Origin: Rhynochetos jubatus
Lineage: Eukaryota; Chordata; Aves; Eurypygiformes; Rhynochetidae
Length of the DNA stretch: 64,000 bases
Assembly: GCA_027574665.1 (NCBI GenBank)
Contig: CM050657.1
Location: 18,401,700-18,465,699, forward strand
Direction: 5' to 3'
In this document: positions 14,601 to 28,624 of the stretch, piece after piece
Layout of the letters: each line of letters opens with the position of its first letter
Position numbering within the stretch: position 1 is the first letter of the stretch
Notes under the pieces: generated by a model
The model's input: the letters and a program-made list of their open reading frames with translations, nothing else
Told to the model about the DNA's origin: nothing
The model's database searches: none
Position numbers and translations under genes: made by a program

Positions 14601-15946
14601 TACTATTTTGCTAGGATGCATTTCTTAAATCACCAACAAAATTGCCCTCTCCAGCTATATATTTAGCATACCTATCAGCAATTGGAAAAACTAAATTAAT
14701 CAAATTACCCACAGCCAAGATTCTTTTTTTTTTTTTTGAACTGGATGGTTCGCATTAAAATCCAAAGTACATACTTAGACATACAAATAAATCTTGAATG
14801 AAAAATGATGAGCACTGAAAATTAGGTCACATATGTAGGAGTTTTATTAAAGAGTTAAGTAGCTGATTTAGAAGCCTGTTTCTTCCTCCGTTATAAAACT
14901 TTCCCATGGAAGACTGGCAAGTCCACAGCATCGTGTGTTTCTAAGGGAGAGACATGCCGTACCACTCGGTACCCAAACGGTTCATCCTCTTGTACCTGCT
15001 CAGGCCCCGGCACTAATTCTCAAAAGACATATCAAATACACCACTACCTTAGCAGTACTGGAAATTCACTCAATAAACTCGGGCATCTCCCAGCTGCAGC
15101 TCTTTCTCCTCAGGGGATTAGTGTCCCAATCCCTCCCCTAGCCTCTGCCTTCCATCTGAAAATCACTCTTTACTCAGCTCTGTTGATGGAACAATGAACC
15201 CACCTCGATCAGATTAGGCTGGGTTTATGTATACAATTTACACACTATATATTTGTTAATCCATCTCATCAACTAACTACCAAAATATTCCTGTAGCAAG
15301 TCCTCTCCCTAAGACTAATTATAATCTTCTAACAAGCCACCATCCAACACAAGTCCACTTCCAGCATTTCTCTAGCACCTACAGGAGGCACTGGCTATTC
15401 TGTTTCCTGAAATGAAGTCACCACATCAAAACCTTCTAGCTGAATGGGCCCTGCCTTTTTAAAGGTGTGCTATTAATAAGATAAAACAAACTGCAGGACT
15501 CCAACAACCAGGTTAAAAACTCAGTAAGGAGCCAGGAGATGACATGAAATGAGACCCAGTGGTTTCTGCTTAATGAAGTAAACTGTCTCCTGCAACTAAA
15601 GCACCTTTCAATAACCAACATAGGCTTTTACGATACAGAGATGAGTCTGCGTTGGTGAATGAATAGAAAAATGCATAAAGGGATTCGGAGGGACACTGTT
15701 TCTATAGGTTCGCATCTCCAGAACAATGATGCATGAAAGAATGATTGTTAATATACAGCTTTCCACAGGTCACCAAATCAAGGCTAAACCCCAAGAGGAA
15801 AATACCTACTTTTCTTCCTACAAAAGTGCAGGTCTCATAAATTAAAATAAATAATTTTAAAGCAAATTTTTAAAATTGCATTTTCTTCGTTCAAAAAGCT
15901 AGAGAGATATATAGAATATCTAAAACCTGTGGCATAACTGGTAAGC

Positions 15947-15989
15947 CACACATGCACACGTGTGAGAGTGTACGCACGTGTGTGCACAC
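15947..15989. repeat. Alternating purine-pyrimidine tract (Z-DNA-prone)
   Basis: Strict alternation runs for 18 bases (15947-15964) and again for 21 bases (15969-15989), split by GAGAG. It contains the palindrome CACACGTGTG (15955-15964) and a CACGTG E-box (15975-15980). Confidence 0.9.
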
Positions 15990-18900
15990 CGCGTGAACTG
16001 CTGTAACTGGAAGAAGCCTGACAACTGCTTAATCCGCAGCTGTTATTTTGTAATTTAAGGCTGATTGGAGAAACACCAGAAGATTTCAGCGCAACTCCTG
16101 ATAACAGCAAGCAAACAAGATGTTTGAAACACAACCTGCTTTCCCCAGCCTTGGACACCTCTAGCTACAGTTCAACTGGGCTCCCGCCAGATGAAGCACT
16201 GAACCCCAGGAGACACAGCTACCACAGGCTGCTCCTGCCAGCAGGCAGCATCATGCACCAACGCCTGGGAGAAAGCCCCACAAGAGTTTCCAGCGGCTGC
16301 TAGTTCCCATTTTAAAGAGGGGGGAAACCACACATTAGGCTGTCTTTCTGGGTAAACATATTCAACCATTTCTTCAGCCTTCTTTGTCAAATGCCCTTTT
16401 AACTCTGCAGGGTCACAGCTGCCAAAACCATAAAAAGACTGAAAGGGAGGAAAATAGACATTTTGTTATCAACGGAAAAGTTTAAGTAAACAAAAGCAAC
16501 ACCTCTTTTTGCCATTCACAAAGATTATTATTCCTTGAGTATTTGGATTTTAACTCATTGAAGACCTGTATTTTCCAAGACACCTACTAAAGGTATTCCA
16601 GTTTATGGTGCCTCACTATCTTTTGGCAATAAGATGTTTACAGGAGCATTTTCAGAGCTCCAAAAAAAAAAATTCCACTAACCAAGAAGGTGAAAAATTT
16701 AATGTAAACTCCTAAAATTAAAAAAAAAAAAAAGAAAACCAGGATGATCTCACATACACTGAAGTCTGTCTATTTGGGTTAATTACAGAGCAAAGCTCTG
16801 CCCCTACATTCAAGCCCATAAAGCCACAAAGGGCAAAGATCAAATTAAACAAAGTGTTTCTCCAAACTGTCTTCATATTCATCAGTTCCATAAGGTGACA
16901 AAGACACTCCTGTTACAAAATCCTACCAAATGTCAGCTGTTATGGAAAGCATTATTTACAGTATGCTTCAACAACCTTCTAGTACTGAAAAACAACAGTA
17001 ATTCTCTCTTTCACTACTCCAAGGAAGTGCTGTTTTCCCACAGAGACACCTGTTTCTACCAGAAAATACATTTGTGAACCATTATTGTACAAATTCCTTT
17101 TGAACAAGCAAACCATTATTTTGCTCACCCTCCAAAAACAGGGACCAGCGACATACAAAGTACCTTCTCCTAGTAGCCTCCATCATTAGTTAATGACTTC
17201 AGCTTTTATACATCCTCTCTGCATAATGAAAGCAAAAATGATACACCCAAAAGTAATCACTTACATAAAAAGCTTTAAAAAGGCTGAAATGTACAGATAG
17301 ATGAACATAATCTGATTACCCACCTGCAAGTATTTCCAATTATTACAGCTCAGATTATGAAATAACTCCTGCTAAGGATCGCATTCCAAACATTAATAAA
17401 GTTAATGGTTGCAGATGTCAGCTGACAAATGCAGGTTCGTACACATACGAACCATAAGGAGACAAGATGTAAGGGGTTATTTTTGACGGTGGGAGACTAT
17501 GTCCAACACATGAATTTTAACTTCATACTTTTTTTTCCATCTCTTAACACAGGCACACTAGGGAAGAAGTGGTAACTGAACAATTCAGAGAAGGTTGGGG
17601 TGTCTTGACTGTATTAATTCTATTATTACTCACAATACCCAGAATATAGTTGGCACATCCCCCCAAAAAAGTCCAGCCAGTGTTTCAAAACAAAATTCAG
17701 CTTAAAGCAATTTCATAAACACAAGCTGGAGTGGAGGAGCAAAAGCACAAGTCACAAGCAGCTGCCAAGATACCACTGCCTATTAACAACTCTCATTTTA
17801 GGCACATCAGTGTAATGTGCAAGATTTTCACAGAATAGAACTGCTATTACTGAGACTAGCAAACAGTACTTGAAATGTCATGCATGGTTCACAGTGGAGC
17901 CTTTCCCCCAGCTTTGTTCTTGAATCCCTACAGAAATCCCCACAGCGACAAAAAGTTTCTAGCCATGCAAATCTATTTTGCATTTATCTCAAGTGTCAGC
18001 TCCTGGAATACTGTGACCATGTCACATTTCCAGCTTTTATTAAAAAATATTTTAGCTCTTAGGATTACAAAGGAGAATGTGACAGAAATGACCCAAGAAC
18101 ACTCAGCAGACAGATAACAAATTAAAAAAGTATTCCTATTTTAATTACTTTCGTTGTTTGAGCAAGTAACAATAGGGAGAAGATGAATCATTTCGGCATG
18201 TGGCGTTGGCAATTCTGCTCTATGTGATACCAAAAACCCTAAAGGCAGCGAGACAGTCGCACAGAGGGACAAGTGCTCTCACAGTTCTTTGGTATGACGC
18301 TTCACAAGCTCAGCAGCACGGCCCAACCTTCCCCGAAGTGCAGGGCCCAACAGACGTGTCACTCGCTGCTGGTCACCTCTGCTACCTTGGGGTCCCTTCT
18401 CCTGCAGATGTGTGGTGGCAGCCCAGAGGCTATGGCAAGCACAGACCCACCAGAAGATATTCCATACATGTGGGGGTTTGGACACTGCCAGGAACGGCTG
18501 CGCTCCTCTAGACCAAGCATGAGACTGGTGGTAAATAAGTCAAAGCAGTATATGGGATAGAAATACCCTCCACCTCGTGCTCGCCGGATGGCTGCTGCAC
18601 GCCACACCACGGGATCTGAGTATCTCTAAAGAGATGGAGAAAACCACAGGGGTCTGGAATACTGCAAACACTGAGCCAAACCCCACTCCTATTTACACTG
18701 ATGAAAGGAAAAGGATGTAATAATGCATGTTTTGGCCCCACTCACTTGCTATAATATAAAGCAAATCATTCTATAAAACAAAAAGCCTGTACTGGAAAAA
18801 CCCTGGGCTAACAGTTTAATTTCGGACTGCAGAGATACTACCTTGTTAAATCAACAGTCAGCAAAAGGTTTTGACTTCTACCTGTAAATGTAGCCCTAAC

Positions 18901-20039
18901 CCCCTTCCCTTCCCCACTGTAATCCTGCTGCCACATGGAGGGAACATCGTTTGGCACTCACAGGGGAAAGAACAAGGAAAGCCACAACCCCACGTATGAA
19001 TTTTGACTCATTCCAAACAAATAAATATAGTTTAAAGTTATTGTCTGCACTTAAACTGAAGGGAGGATTTGGCAGAGCAATGCAAAGGAACAGCGAGCAG
19101 TCCCTCACACACCATTACTGGTGAAAAAAACAGAGTAATGGTTTTAAGAGGAACAAAACCACTCACTTGAAACTGTGCTGAAAACGTAACAGTAATTTAT
19201 GTAGGTACCAGTTACATTCTTTAGATTATAAAATGATATCCAGCTGATGGATTTATTCTCTTAAACATCATCTGCTTCTGGAAACAGAGTAACCTAAGGA
19301 AGGTAGAGTTTTGTTGTATGCATTGTATATGTTGAGAATAAAATTACTACAGAAAACAAGGGAAACCAGTTTAACTCTTCAACCATCTCGTAGCATGACC
19401 TTGCTAAATCAAGGCTCACTCAAGCAATCTTAATGAAAGAAGAAATTACATCAACCTCACCTGGCATTCTGAAAATCAGCTTAAGATAGGAGTAAGAAAA
19501 CTCCTATTTGTGTCTGGCAAACTCACGTCTATTCCTTATTCACCCAGCCCTTCAGCACTGAATACGGATGTTTTCTTCTCCTGTTGCTTCTGACAGATTA
19601 AGCAATTCCAGAGTTGCCCATAATTAATTTTGGCATGAAGGTAACTACCTTTGCACAATCTGGAAGACAAATGAAATGTCAGGGAAAGGCACCCCAGAGT
19701 AATTTGTTTCTTGCCTTATCTACAAGAAACAGGTGTAATTTTTTAACAGGTGTGATAGGACAGCAGCAGACAGTGGCTCACCACTACTCACTTAATAAAT
19801 TTAAATGTAAGAGAAATGCTTTAAGTACTAAGTAAAGGGTAGAGAGAAAAATCGATTAGCAAACCAAACCAACCTGACCCCCTACCCAAATCTCCAAACA
19901 GTCCGTAGGTGAGTGTCACGCATCCAAGCTGTTCAGGATCTGCAAGAGAGCAGCCAAGGGACTCCTGATAACAGTGCAGGAGATGAACAGCCACCCAGTA
20001 CCTGCAAGGCATCCTCATCCAGGCTATGAGCTCAAATAG

Positions 20040-20064
20040 GTGTCACCTGGAGCGCAGGTGACAC
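20040..20064. repeat. Perfect interrupted palindrome, 10-bp arms and 5-base centre
   Basis: The left arm GTGTCACCTG (20040-20049) and the right arm CAGGTGACAC (20055-20064) are exact reverse complements around GAGCG. Each arm holds an E2-box core (CACCTG / CAGGTG), the type of site bound by ZEB and SNAIL family repressors. Binding is inference only. Confidence 0.97.
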
Positions 20065-20250
20065 GTATATCACTGTCTCTATAGCCCTGCTCAGAGCTCA
20101 AACAGAGCTGCCGTTACAGTGGAAGCATGTCAGGACCAGATGAGTGTATGGTGATGCCGATGGTTTTGTTACTCTAACCATCCTCATATGATAGTGCCTG
20201 CTAAGGTAACAAAGCCTCGGCAGAGACCCTGCGCCCAAGGTCCAGCAGCA

Positions 20251-20292
20251 GAGCAGGAGGGATGCCTAGGAGAGCAGGAGGGATGCCTAGCA
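20251..20292. repeat. Tandem duplication, 21 bp x 2
   Basis: Two adjacent 21-bp units (20251-20271 and 20272-20292) share GAGCAGGAGGGATGCCTAG and differ at one base (20270 G, 20291 C). The duplication sits in a GC-richer block (20200-20720). Confidence 0.95.
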
Positions 20293-23200
20293 GAGGCACA
20301 GTGCTACACGCAGTAGGGCTGGCTTGGCTCCCTTCCCTGGAGAGCAAGGGCGCAGAACAAGCCACAGGGACACAGGACGGGCTCCCCCAGGATGTCACTA
20401 CAGGATTACCAGCAACAGACTTGGCTGTGTTAGGTGGGATGTTATTTATTAACACTAAAAGTACAAACCTGTCATCCCCAAACATGTCTTTGTTGTTTAC
20501 CTCACCTCTCCCCTATCGTCCCAAATCCTGCTATTCTCTCTTTTCTCACTCGAGATTACTCTTGGTTGTCTTATCAGTCTCCTCCAGACTGATAGTTTCA
20601 AAAGCAGATATATCCTCAACGCGTGTGTCTGACAGCTTTGGCCTCACGTTTTATGACACCTGTGGTGACAGCACACCGCAGCCAGACACACACAGCTGCG
20701 GCTGAGCGTGCCCCTAAGGACTCTGGAACCACAAAAAGTTTTCTTACTTTTATAGGAAGATTTCCATTGTAACCTTTCCACTGCAACAAGAAACTTATCT
20801 TCTTTACGAGTAATCTGTTTGAATTTAAGACTTAGCCATATTTAAAAAGAATATGAAGACGTATTTGCCATCTTCTTAAAATCAGCAGTAATAAACTAAT
20901 CACTAAAAATTCAAAAGGGAACATCTACTTATTAAAGGAACAGCATAGCATAGATCAGCGATAAATAAGTTTGTTTTATTAAATAATGTTCTTAATTAAA
21001 TTATGATTCTGCATGATCTGCAATTCAAACCATTTGTGCAAGTGGAGGGAAATGGCTACTGCTAGTATCATTAACAAAGCCTGAAATAACTACACTCTGG
21101 AAAGAAATACTTGAGAGACCTATCCAGATTAGATCTTTAAAGAAACTTTTAAGCATCATTAGCGTACTCCAGGAAAAACTTGCTGCTTCACCGGCTGAAA
21201 CTGCGACAAGTGGGAGCCTCTGCAGGCAGCCCAACACAGCCAATACAATGGGCTATATTCATGCATTCTCCTCTGAGCAACCGCTCTCCTCAGCGGTTAT
21301 GTATTTCACATTCTTCCCAGGTTTGCTGTGCAGGTTAAATATGGCTTGATTTTAGGGTGACATTAAAATAATTTCTAACTGTCATTGCAGACGCAGATCA
21401 AATCTTGCTGTTGGTCAGCAACTCAACACCCAGGCTGCATGTTAAGTTTGGCTTTGCCTCCAAAAGATTTAACAACAATAAAAAGGCTTCGTGACTGAAA
21501 ACAAATATTGGATTAAGGAAGTGGCAGAACTTCCTTATAACAGGAGGCCAAACGTTTCCCTGAAGGAAGCATCTCCTTCAAGGCACTACTGGCCCAAGAG
21601 ATGTCCCATCTGCCACCACAAACGGCTGTATGCTTTTTTCCTTCTCCACCCAGCTAAACTCCTCTTTTATGCAGAATTATCACAAAAATGTTGGATGAAA
21701 GCTTCTTTTCTTTAAAAAAAAGAATTAAAAAAAAAGCTATGAAGAACAACTACTCAACATTTAGGAAGGAACTATGCATTTAGATGGTTAAGGAAAACAT
21801 GCATTTGCCTTACAGAAAATTATTTTTTTGCCGCAGAGTCAAACCCACTTTACCTCAAGGCATAATACAACCATAACTGAGCCATAATTATTGACTGCAA
21901 ATTCTCATGTATGCTCTGATGCATTTGACATTGGCATGGAACAGGAGGCAGTAAACTAATTCAATTACATGCCTGATCTGCGAAGTTTATTGATCTTCAG
22001 AAGTGGGGCTAACTCGTACAGTCTTAGCTGTGAAAGTTAAGAATATGCTAGAAGTGTTTGCTCATTATCTTCTTGCTTTTTGTTGCTGCTGTTTTTAATT
22101 AGTTAAATGTGTTATGGGTTGCTGAACTAGAGTCTACACCTTTTTATGTTATTTGGCACAGTGCAATTATGAAATATATTTCAAATTTTATCACTAATTT
22201 TGTATTGTCTTCATTTTTCACATAAAAAACCCCAATATCTCGCTCTCAGAATCCATCTGCCATAAACAAGATAGAAATACAGGTATAATAAGTCGTAGTA
22301 TTGTGCTTCTCTTGTACGTAATACCAAGACTAATGCTCACTGAGCAGGATTTACCATGTTACCCAATATATTGCTGCCATTGAAAACACAAGTTCGCATT
22401 TTCTCAAATGGAATACTTTGCATCATCAATGTGATGTGTTATGAGTGTCATAAGTAAGCAAAAATGTTGTCAGCATTTGGAAAACTTCATTTTTCTTCAC
22501 TAGTCCCTATCTTTTTTCATAGAAGACCATTGCAAAAAAGACATCTGCTGCGACATGCTATAGCCACTGCTGTAGTGCTGACAATAGGGGGTTTCCCCCC
22601 CTGTTTGAAGCAACAGCATTACAGTCCAGCTATACAGATTTTATAAGGATGTCGATTCCAGTTTAATGAGCAACAGAGCACCTGGCAATAATACCCCTGA
22701 GGGAGGCTAGCTGATAAACTCGCAGAACCCCTGCAACAAGGCCAGCAAAATCTAGTCTTTAAAAACAGTTCTCCAATAGTCTCTGGCATACATGAAAAAG
22801 ATCTCAAAGAAGCAACTCCTACTTTATTTTGAAAAACAGTAGTAAGACAGTAAAGGTGCCACCCTAGAATGAAAACTCTGCCTAGCTCTCTCGTTTTTCT
22901 AAATGTGATTTTTCCAGTTGCAATGCTCCTCCTATGGATATGTGGACGTCCATCAAGAAAGTCAGAATCATGAGTAGTGGCAAAATATATTCACATGAAG
23001 TCTCAAGTTCATAAAGTATATCTGATAATACTCCAAAGGCTTTAATTTCTTGACTATGCTGAAGAGCAAAGATCAAAACAACCCAGTAAGCCAACTGAAG
23101 AATGGCCTCACAGATCAACTGCTTCAAGATTGATGTACTCGGTGGTCTGTCCAGGGAAATGGGAATTACAGTAAAGAGCTGACCAACAAAGAGAGTCTGA

Positions 23201-23585
23201 GCAGTTCACTAGCACGGTGGTTGCACTATTGCTCTGTTTCTCCACCGCAGAAAGAACATTCTGAACATAAAATCAGAAATTAAGACCAAATTTAAGAAGA
23301 AAGAAAAAAAGAAACAAGGGGATAAATAATTGAATCATGATGTCAAAAGCAAGTTTCCAATGCAATCAAATGGACCTGTAATTCACAGAACCGCATTAAG
23401 AACAAAGTTTTGAGATCGTGGATTTTTAAAGGTGTAATTTATCTGTCTCTACCATAATACACACATGTAACTGAGTGTAAACATGTAAATCATGTAAGGT
23501 ATCCACGAAATAGTGCAGTATTTTCACATAAGGTAGAATAGGAATTATCTGCACAATATTCATGCAGAAGCTTAGCCAATACGGA

Positions 23586-23611
23586 TTTTTTTTTTTTTTT
23601 TTTTTTTTTTT
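23586..23611 (+). repeat. Poly-T run of 26
   Basis: Twenty-six T bases in a row. On the minus strand this could be the A-tail of a retroposed copy, but nothing recognisable precedes it there (23612-23750). Confidence 0.95.
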
Positions 23612-25394
23612 ATGGAGGGGACTAAGAAAAGACCACCAGACTTTCCAGGAGAAACAGCTGGTAGAGAATGCCAAGAATGGACTGGAGCAGAAAATTGTCC
23701 CAGGCAGTTACAGACATGTCAGCTAGGAAGACAGCATGGGAACTTGTCTGATTACACGCAGTAATACAATCAAGGGAAAAACGTTCCATGGAAGATGTAA
23801 AAATGACCCAAGCGTTTGCTCAGTGTTAAACTAACATAGTTTTATGAGGGCAACTAGGAAGTATCTGAAACTAAGATTTGACCCAGTGCACTGTGTAAGT
23901 ACAGTTCAAAGACGAGGTACTCAACAAATAAAAAAAGGAGAATAAAACTAAACAGACCTTTTCATCCAGCAGCAGTAAAACCAGAGGGCAGAAAACTATG
24001 TTAAATCGCTTAAAGCTTGTTGCATCAACAAACCATATCAGAAGGTTACAAAATATGTGTCTCATGATAACCATTCCCATGCAACACATCGCAAAATAAT
24101 AAAGCTCCTGCATCAAAGTCAAGTTGAACCCACATAATGTCTCACCCTGGGAAACTCGGGCACTGGCGGTGTGCTAAGGAGGAAGCGATCGTGCGAGGAA
24201 TACAAAGCCACTGGAAAGTAAAACAATATGCACGCAGTGCACTGGAAATACAAGAAACCACGGAGGGCTTGGACCATTGGTTATTTAGTAAATCAGGTAA
24301 AAAGCCAACTTAACTAAATAAAAGTATCACCCAGAAGGTGACAGATATTCCATTATTATAGTGATTGCCAAGCACAGTCAGCAGCTCACTCCGTCAGGTA
24401 GTAAGCACAGCTTAAGATGTCAGTGTAAACCGAGGACAAAAGCAAGGTGAAAGTACAGAGGTCTAGACTACAAGATAAGACAGTGTTAGAAATAACTAAG
24501 TGACAACCTATGTGTGATTTCACTTTCCTCTTGGCCGTCTGAGCACTTGTGCAACTGATGAGTTTGAGAATTACTAGAGAGTTACTTTCAAGTAACTTCG
24601 GACAACCAGTTCAGACAATGAAATAAAGAACGCTTCATTTTAGTAAGATATGATTAAAGTTGTGTTTCAAAAAAATTCTAATGCTGAATAAATACAGATT
24701 ATAATATAATTGTTCCTAATAATTTCAGATTTTGACTGCACAGAACAAGACATTAGGACAACTTTATAGTACTTGCATTCTTACCTTGGGACTCTTACTC
24801 ATTCGGTCCCACATACTCAAATTTGCTTCATACATATCATATGCAGGTGTAAGATAAAAAACAAAATACTTGTCCTAGACCATGCAAAGATTTTTTTCGT
24901 ACATTTGATTGGGCTTACATAGACGTAGAGAGAAGGGAGATTTCGCTAGTGCCTGGTTTGTTCCTAGCCACATGAAAAACCTGCGTTGTCTAAGAAATGT
25001 TTAAATGTTATTACTGCAAACATAAGCTTTGAAAAAATAGTTAAAATATTACTGTGCATCAGACTAGACTTGACAAATTTCACGAGATGCTCATTTCCAT
25101 TTGTGCAGATGTCCAAATAGAAAGCTTGGTATTTACTGTAAACAAATCAAGAAGCAATAATTTTCTCCTGTTTCAGTGAAAGGTGGTTCTTACAGGAAAG
25201 GATGCTAATTTATGACATTGAGCTGGACAACTGAATTGACATTTCCAGAATTATTCTATTAATAGAGTTTAAATCTTTCATTTAGTAGAGATTCAAATAT
25301 CTGTTCTTTAATACCTCTGTAAATACTTAAATTCCCAACATCTCAGCTGTCTGATCCCTTCCAATAATACTGTGCCTGAAAATGATTCAAGTTT

Positions 25395-25480
25395 AACACA
25401 CAAAGACACACACCCAAAAAAAACACAAGCAGGAAACCCCCACAAACAAACACACACCACAAACCCAAGCAAACCCCAAA
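25395..25480 (+). repeat. A/C-rich tract without T
   Basis: For 86 bases there is no T and only five G, mostly CACA and AAACC units with no fixed period. The minus strand, sense for NAALADL2, is therefore a G/T-rich tract. Confidence 0.9.
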
Positions 25481-27967
25481 TCCTAATGCCTGAGAGGAAC
25501 AAAGCACTTCCCCCTTCCACTAGTACAAAACCCAAGAGGCTCTTCTGTGGGCCTCCAGGGCACAATGTGAAGCATATTTTGGCAGCAATCAAAACGGCAA
25601 AGGAACTGGTACTCTGAAGAAACAAAACATTTTGCATTTACAGTCTCTTTGCTCTTCTTTAACCTTCAAGCTGCTTAGAAAAAAAACCAAGATAATTTTT
25701 AATCTGCATATTGCATGGCATCAAAATAGCACATCTCCAAAGCTGACAAAACATATGCTGTCAGCAAAGAACAAAATCATCTGTTTGATTCTAATACCTG
25801 TGATAGTAGCATGATAATAACTACGTGTGACAACTTCTCCCTACTCTCAAAATAATTATGGCTCTCTAGAATCCAACAGCTGCATTACCAGATGTTACTG
25901 TCACCCACGTAAGCAGAAGCACTGCAGAAACCTGGCCAGACTCCAGAGTTTTTGTCTCAATACCTCGGCAGATGCAGGTGGTTTTCAGTAGTCCAATATT
26001 TGGAGCACCAAGCCATGCAAATCCACTTATGTAAACAAGAAAACAGCATCAGCAAATAACGCGTCATTCCCAAACAAGTTCAACAGAGTCCGAGACTGAC
26101 ATTTCTGCCAACCTATTGAGAACTCAGCACAGTTTTAGCATGCCTGACACAAAAAAAAGCAATGTCACGACACTTTTCCGAAACCCCATTTCCATTAAGT
26201 CATTTAACTTCAACATTCACTTTCACACACAGACATAATATGTGCCGGCTGGATGACACACAAGCTATTAAAAGACAGGCACGTGCGGCAGAATTTTAAA
26301 ATATTATACCAAAACCATAAATCATTCACTCTTAAGACATAACTTGTACCTTAGCACCAAACTCCTTGCCTGAACAGGATGATTTAGATACAGTGCAGCT
26401 TTTAAGGAAGAATGTTTCCTATCTATATACTTCTAAACTGCTGCAATCTGACATCAAATTATCTTCAACAGGGAAGCAATCCAAACTGCAGCTAAACTTT
26501 CTAAGTGAAAATAAACATATTTAAAATGAAATTAACTGTAGCCAAAGGGTAACGAACTTTCAAAAACATGCCTGACATACTTCTGATGCAGAACCTTTTT
26601 GATGTTGCGCTCCTCAATTATTAAACCATCAGGTTTAATACAAAACCAAGTAAGAACAGCAAGCCTCTCTCTAGTGACCATTTCGTTTCCACAACCAGCC
26701 CAAGATGAACCTGCCCTATTTGGCTGCACTTTCCTACGTCAGCCTAGGACATCCCTTTCTCTCCCTGCTCCTTTCCCAGAAGGGGCACATAGCATTTTGG
26801 AGTGCAACTCCAGCTGACGCAGCATCTCTCCACTCCCGGAACTGCTCTCCTGCCATCTAAGAGGGAGATACCGGGTTGAAAGGTCCAGCTTCTCCCTTCC
26901 TCCTCAGTAATACGCTGTGGATCCCCAGGGGTGCAAAAGCATTTTGGGAACCACACTGACTGGCACCCTGAAGGACATTACTACAAATACAGAAGGGCTT
27001 TTCCTAACAATTACCCCAAAGCGTTTTACACAATTAGGAAATGAAGTCAAATGTGCTTACACCATTTATTTATATATAAACTCAGATGGGAAATACTAAC
27101 ATGATGAGAATCCACTTCCTAGACCTGAGCAGAGCTCTGCAGCCACAAAAATAAAGCAGATTTCATAGCCAAAGAGTGCATCCAGTATTTGCTACTCAGA
27201 CGTGAATCTCTAAAGGGCAGTGAATCTATCAGTCTAAGTGTTCAGGCACGTAATTAAGTCAGAAATCATTAGGGCCTTTGTGACAGCCAGACTTTAGCTC
27301 TATGATACTAAAAGTCAAGGTTTCCACTATAAAACTTTCTTTTCATGCACGTAAAAATCAGCTGTCAGAATTATGTCTAGGTTCAAATGTGTCTTACAAG
27401 CTCTTCACCTTGAAGCAAATTAGACTGAAGTGCCCAATCATTTTAAATAGCAAAAGTAGTAAGTTTTAGAGAGTTTGCAGTCTCTGATACAATTCTGAAT
27501 ATTCAGTCTTTAACCTGAACTTCAACAATTAAGGTTTCATTAGCAGCTGTAGCTTCATCCTCCCTCCAATTCTGCGCTTACAATTTTCTCATTTTATACA
27601 ATTACAGCTAAGTGTGCATTCAAAATTGAAGTAGCCTAAGCTATACGTGAAGGCATTCATTTTAGGAAAACAAAGACAGTGTCACTAGTGGTTACTGGCA
27701 TTTTAGTGGCTCAAAACAGAGTAATTTGAGTTCAAGGCACTAGAACACTGGCCACTGTATATACAGCTAATAAAAGCATTCACCGTCCCAGCGTTTCCAG
27801 CCTACACACCGCACAAACCGGATTTTAAAAATCCATACTTTCAGGGTCTCAGTTGCATTAGTCCCTCTATGCACAGAAGTATTTCTTTTAAATGATTTTA
27901 CAAAGAGAAGTGTGTATCAATGTTATAAGCAACCTAATTTGATCTTCCTGGGACCCATTTCAAAATT

Positions 27968-27992
27968 AAAAAAAAAAAAGAAAAAGAAAAAA
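27968..27992 (+). repeat. A-rich tract
   Basis: A12, then G-A5-G-A6. Confidence 0.9.
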
Positions 27993-28553
27993 TTAAGTAA
28001 AAAACTAAACCCCAATGTGTTACTCCATATTGCTCAGGTGTTCCAAGACACATTTCACTTAACAAAAATACCACCTCAAAGGTAGCTTCAAGTTGGGGCA
28101 GGGGAGGGGCAGGCTACCCTTCTGTGGCATAAGCAAAGAAAAACATTTCAGCAGCAATGAAAAAGAATAACATCTAGCTTAGTTCATTATGTGGCTTCCT
28201 ATTCCTCTCAGAACCACAGCTCCATTTTCATGATCTTCAGTATATTGTTTAAAATTACACTTACAATTCATAATCCATCTTTACTATGTGTTTTTAAGTT
28301 CTTTCTATCTATAACTGGAACCATAGCAGTTTAAAGCCCAGCCACAGCTAACATTTAGTCTACTGCAGCCTTCTGCTCAAATCTGATGATACAAGCTAAG
28401 AAAAATTCTACGTGGTATTCAGGGAAAAAGGAATTTAAAGTATAATATCTATTTCTTTAAAGAAAGGTCCAAACAGCATAAACTCACACTTATCTAATTC
28501 TCAGTGCATAATAATAATGCTCATGTAACATTTCATGCCTGTCTTTTGGTTAA

Positions 28554-28624
28554 GGGGTTTGTTTTTGTTGTTTTGTTTGGGGTTTTTTGTTTTGTGGGTT
28601 TTTCTTCTCTTTTTTTTTTTTTTT
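28554..28624 (+). repeat. G/T-rich and poly-T low-complexity tract
   Basis: Irregular GTTT and GGGGTTT units are followed by a pyrimidine stretch ending in T14. There are no A bases in the tract. Confidence 0.9.

Noticed and set aside
20262-20705. 147-codon plus-strand ORF
   Set aside because: It begins inside the 21-bp tandem duplication, has an overlapping minus-strand ORF and no domain; chance in a GC-richer block.
23586-23611. Poly-T run as the tail of a minus-strand processed pseudogene
   Set aside because: No recognisable coding remnant lies on the proper side, so it stays a simple repeat.
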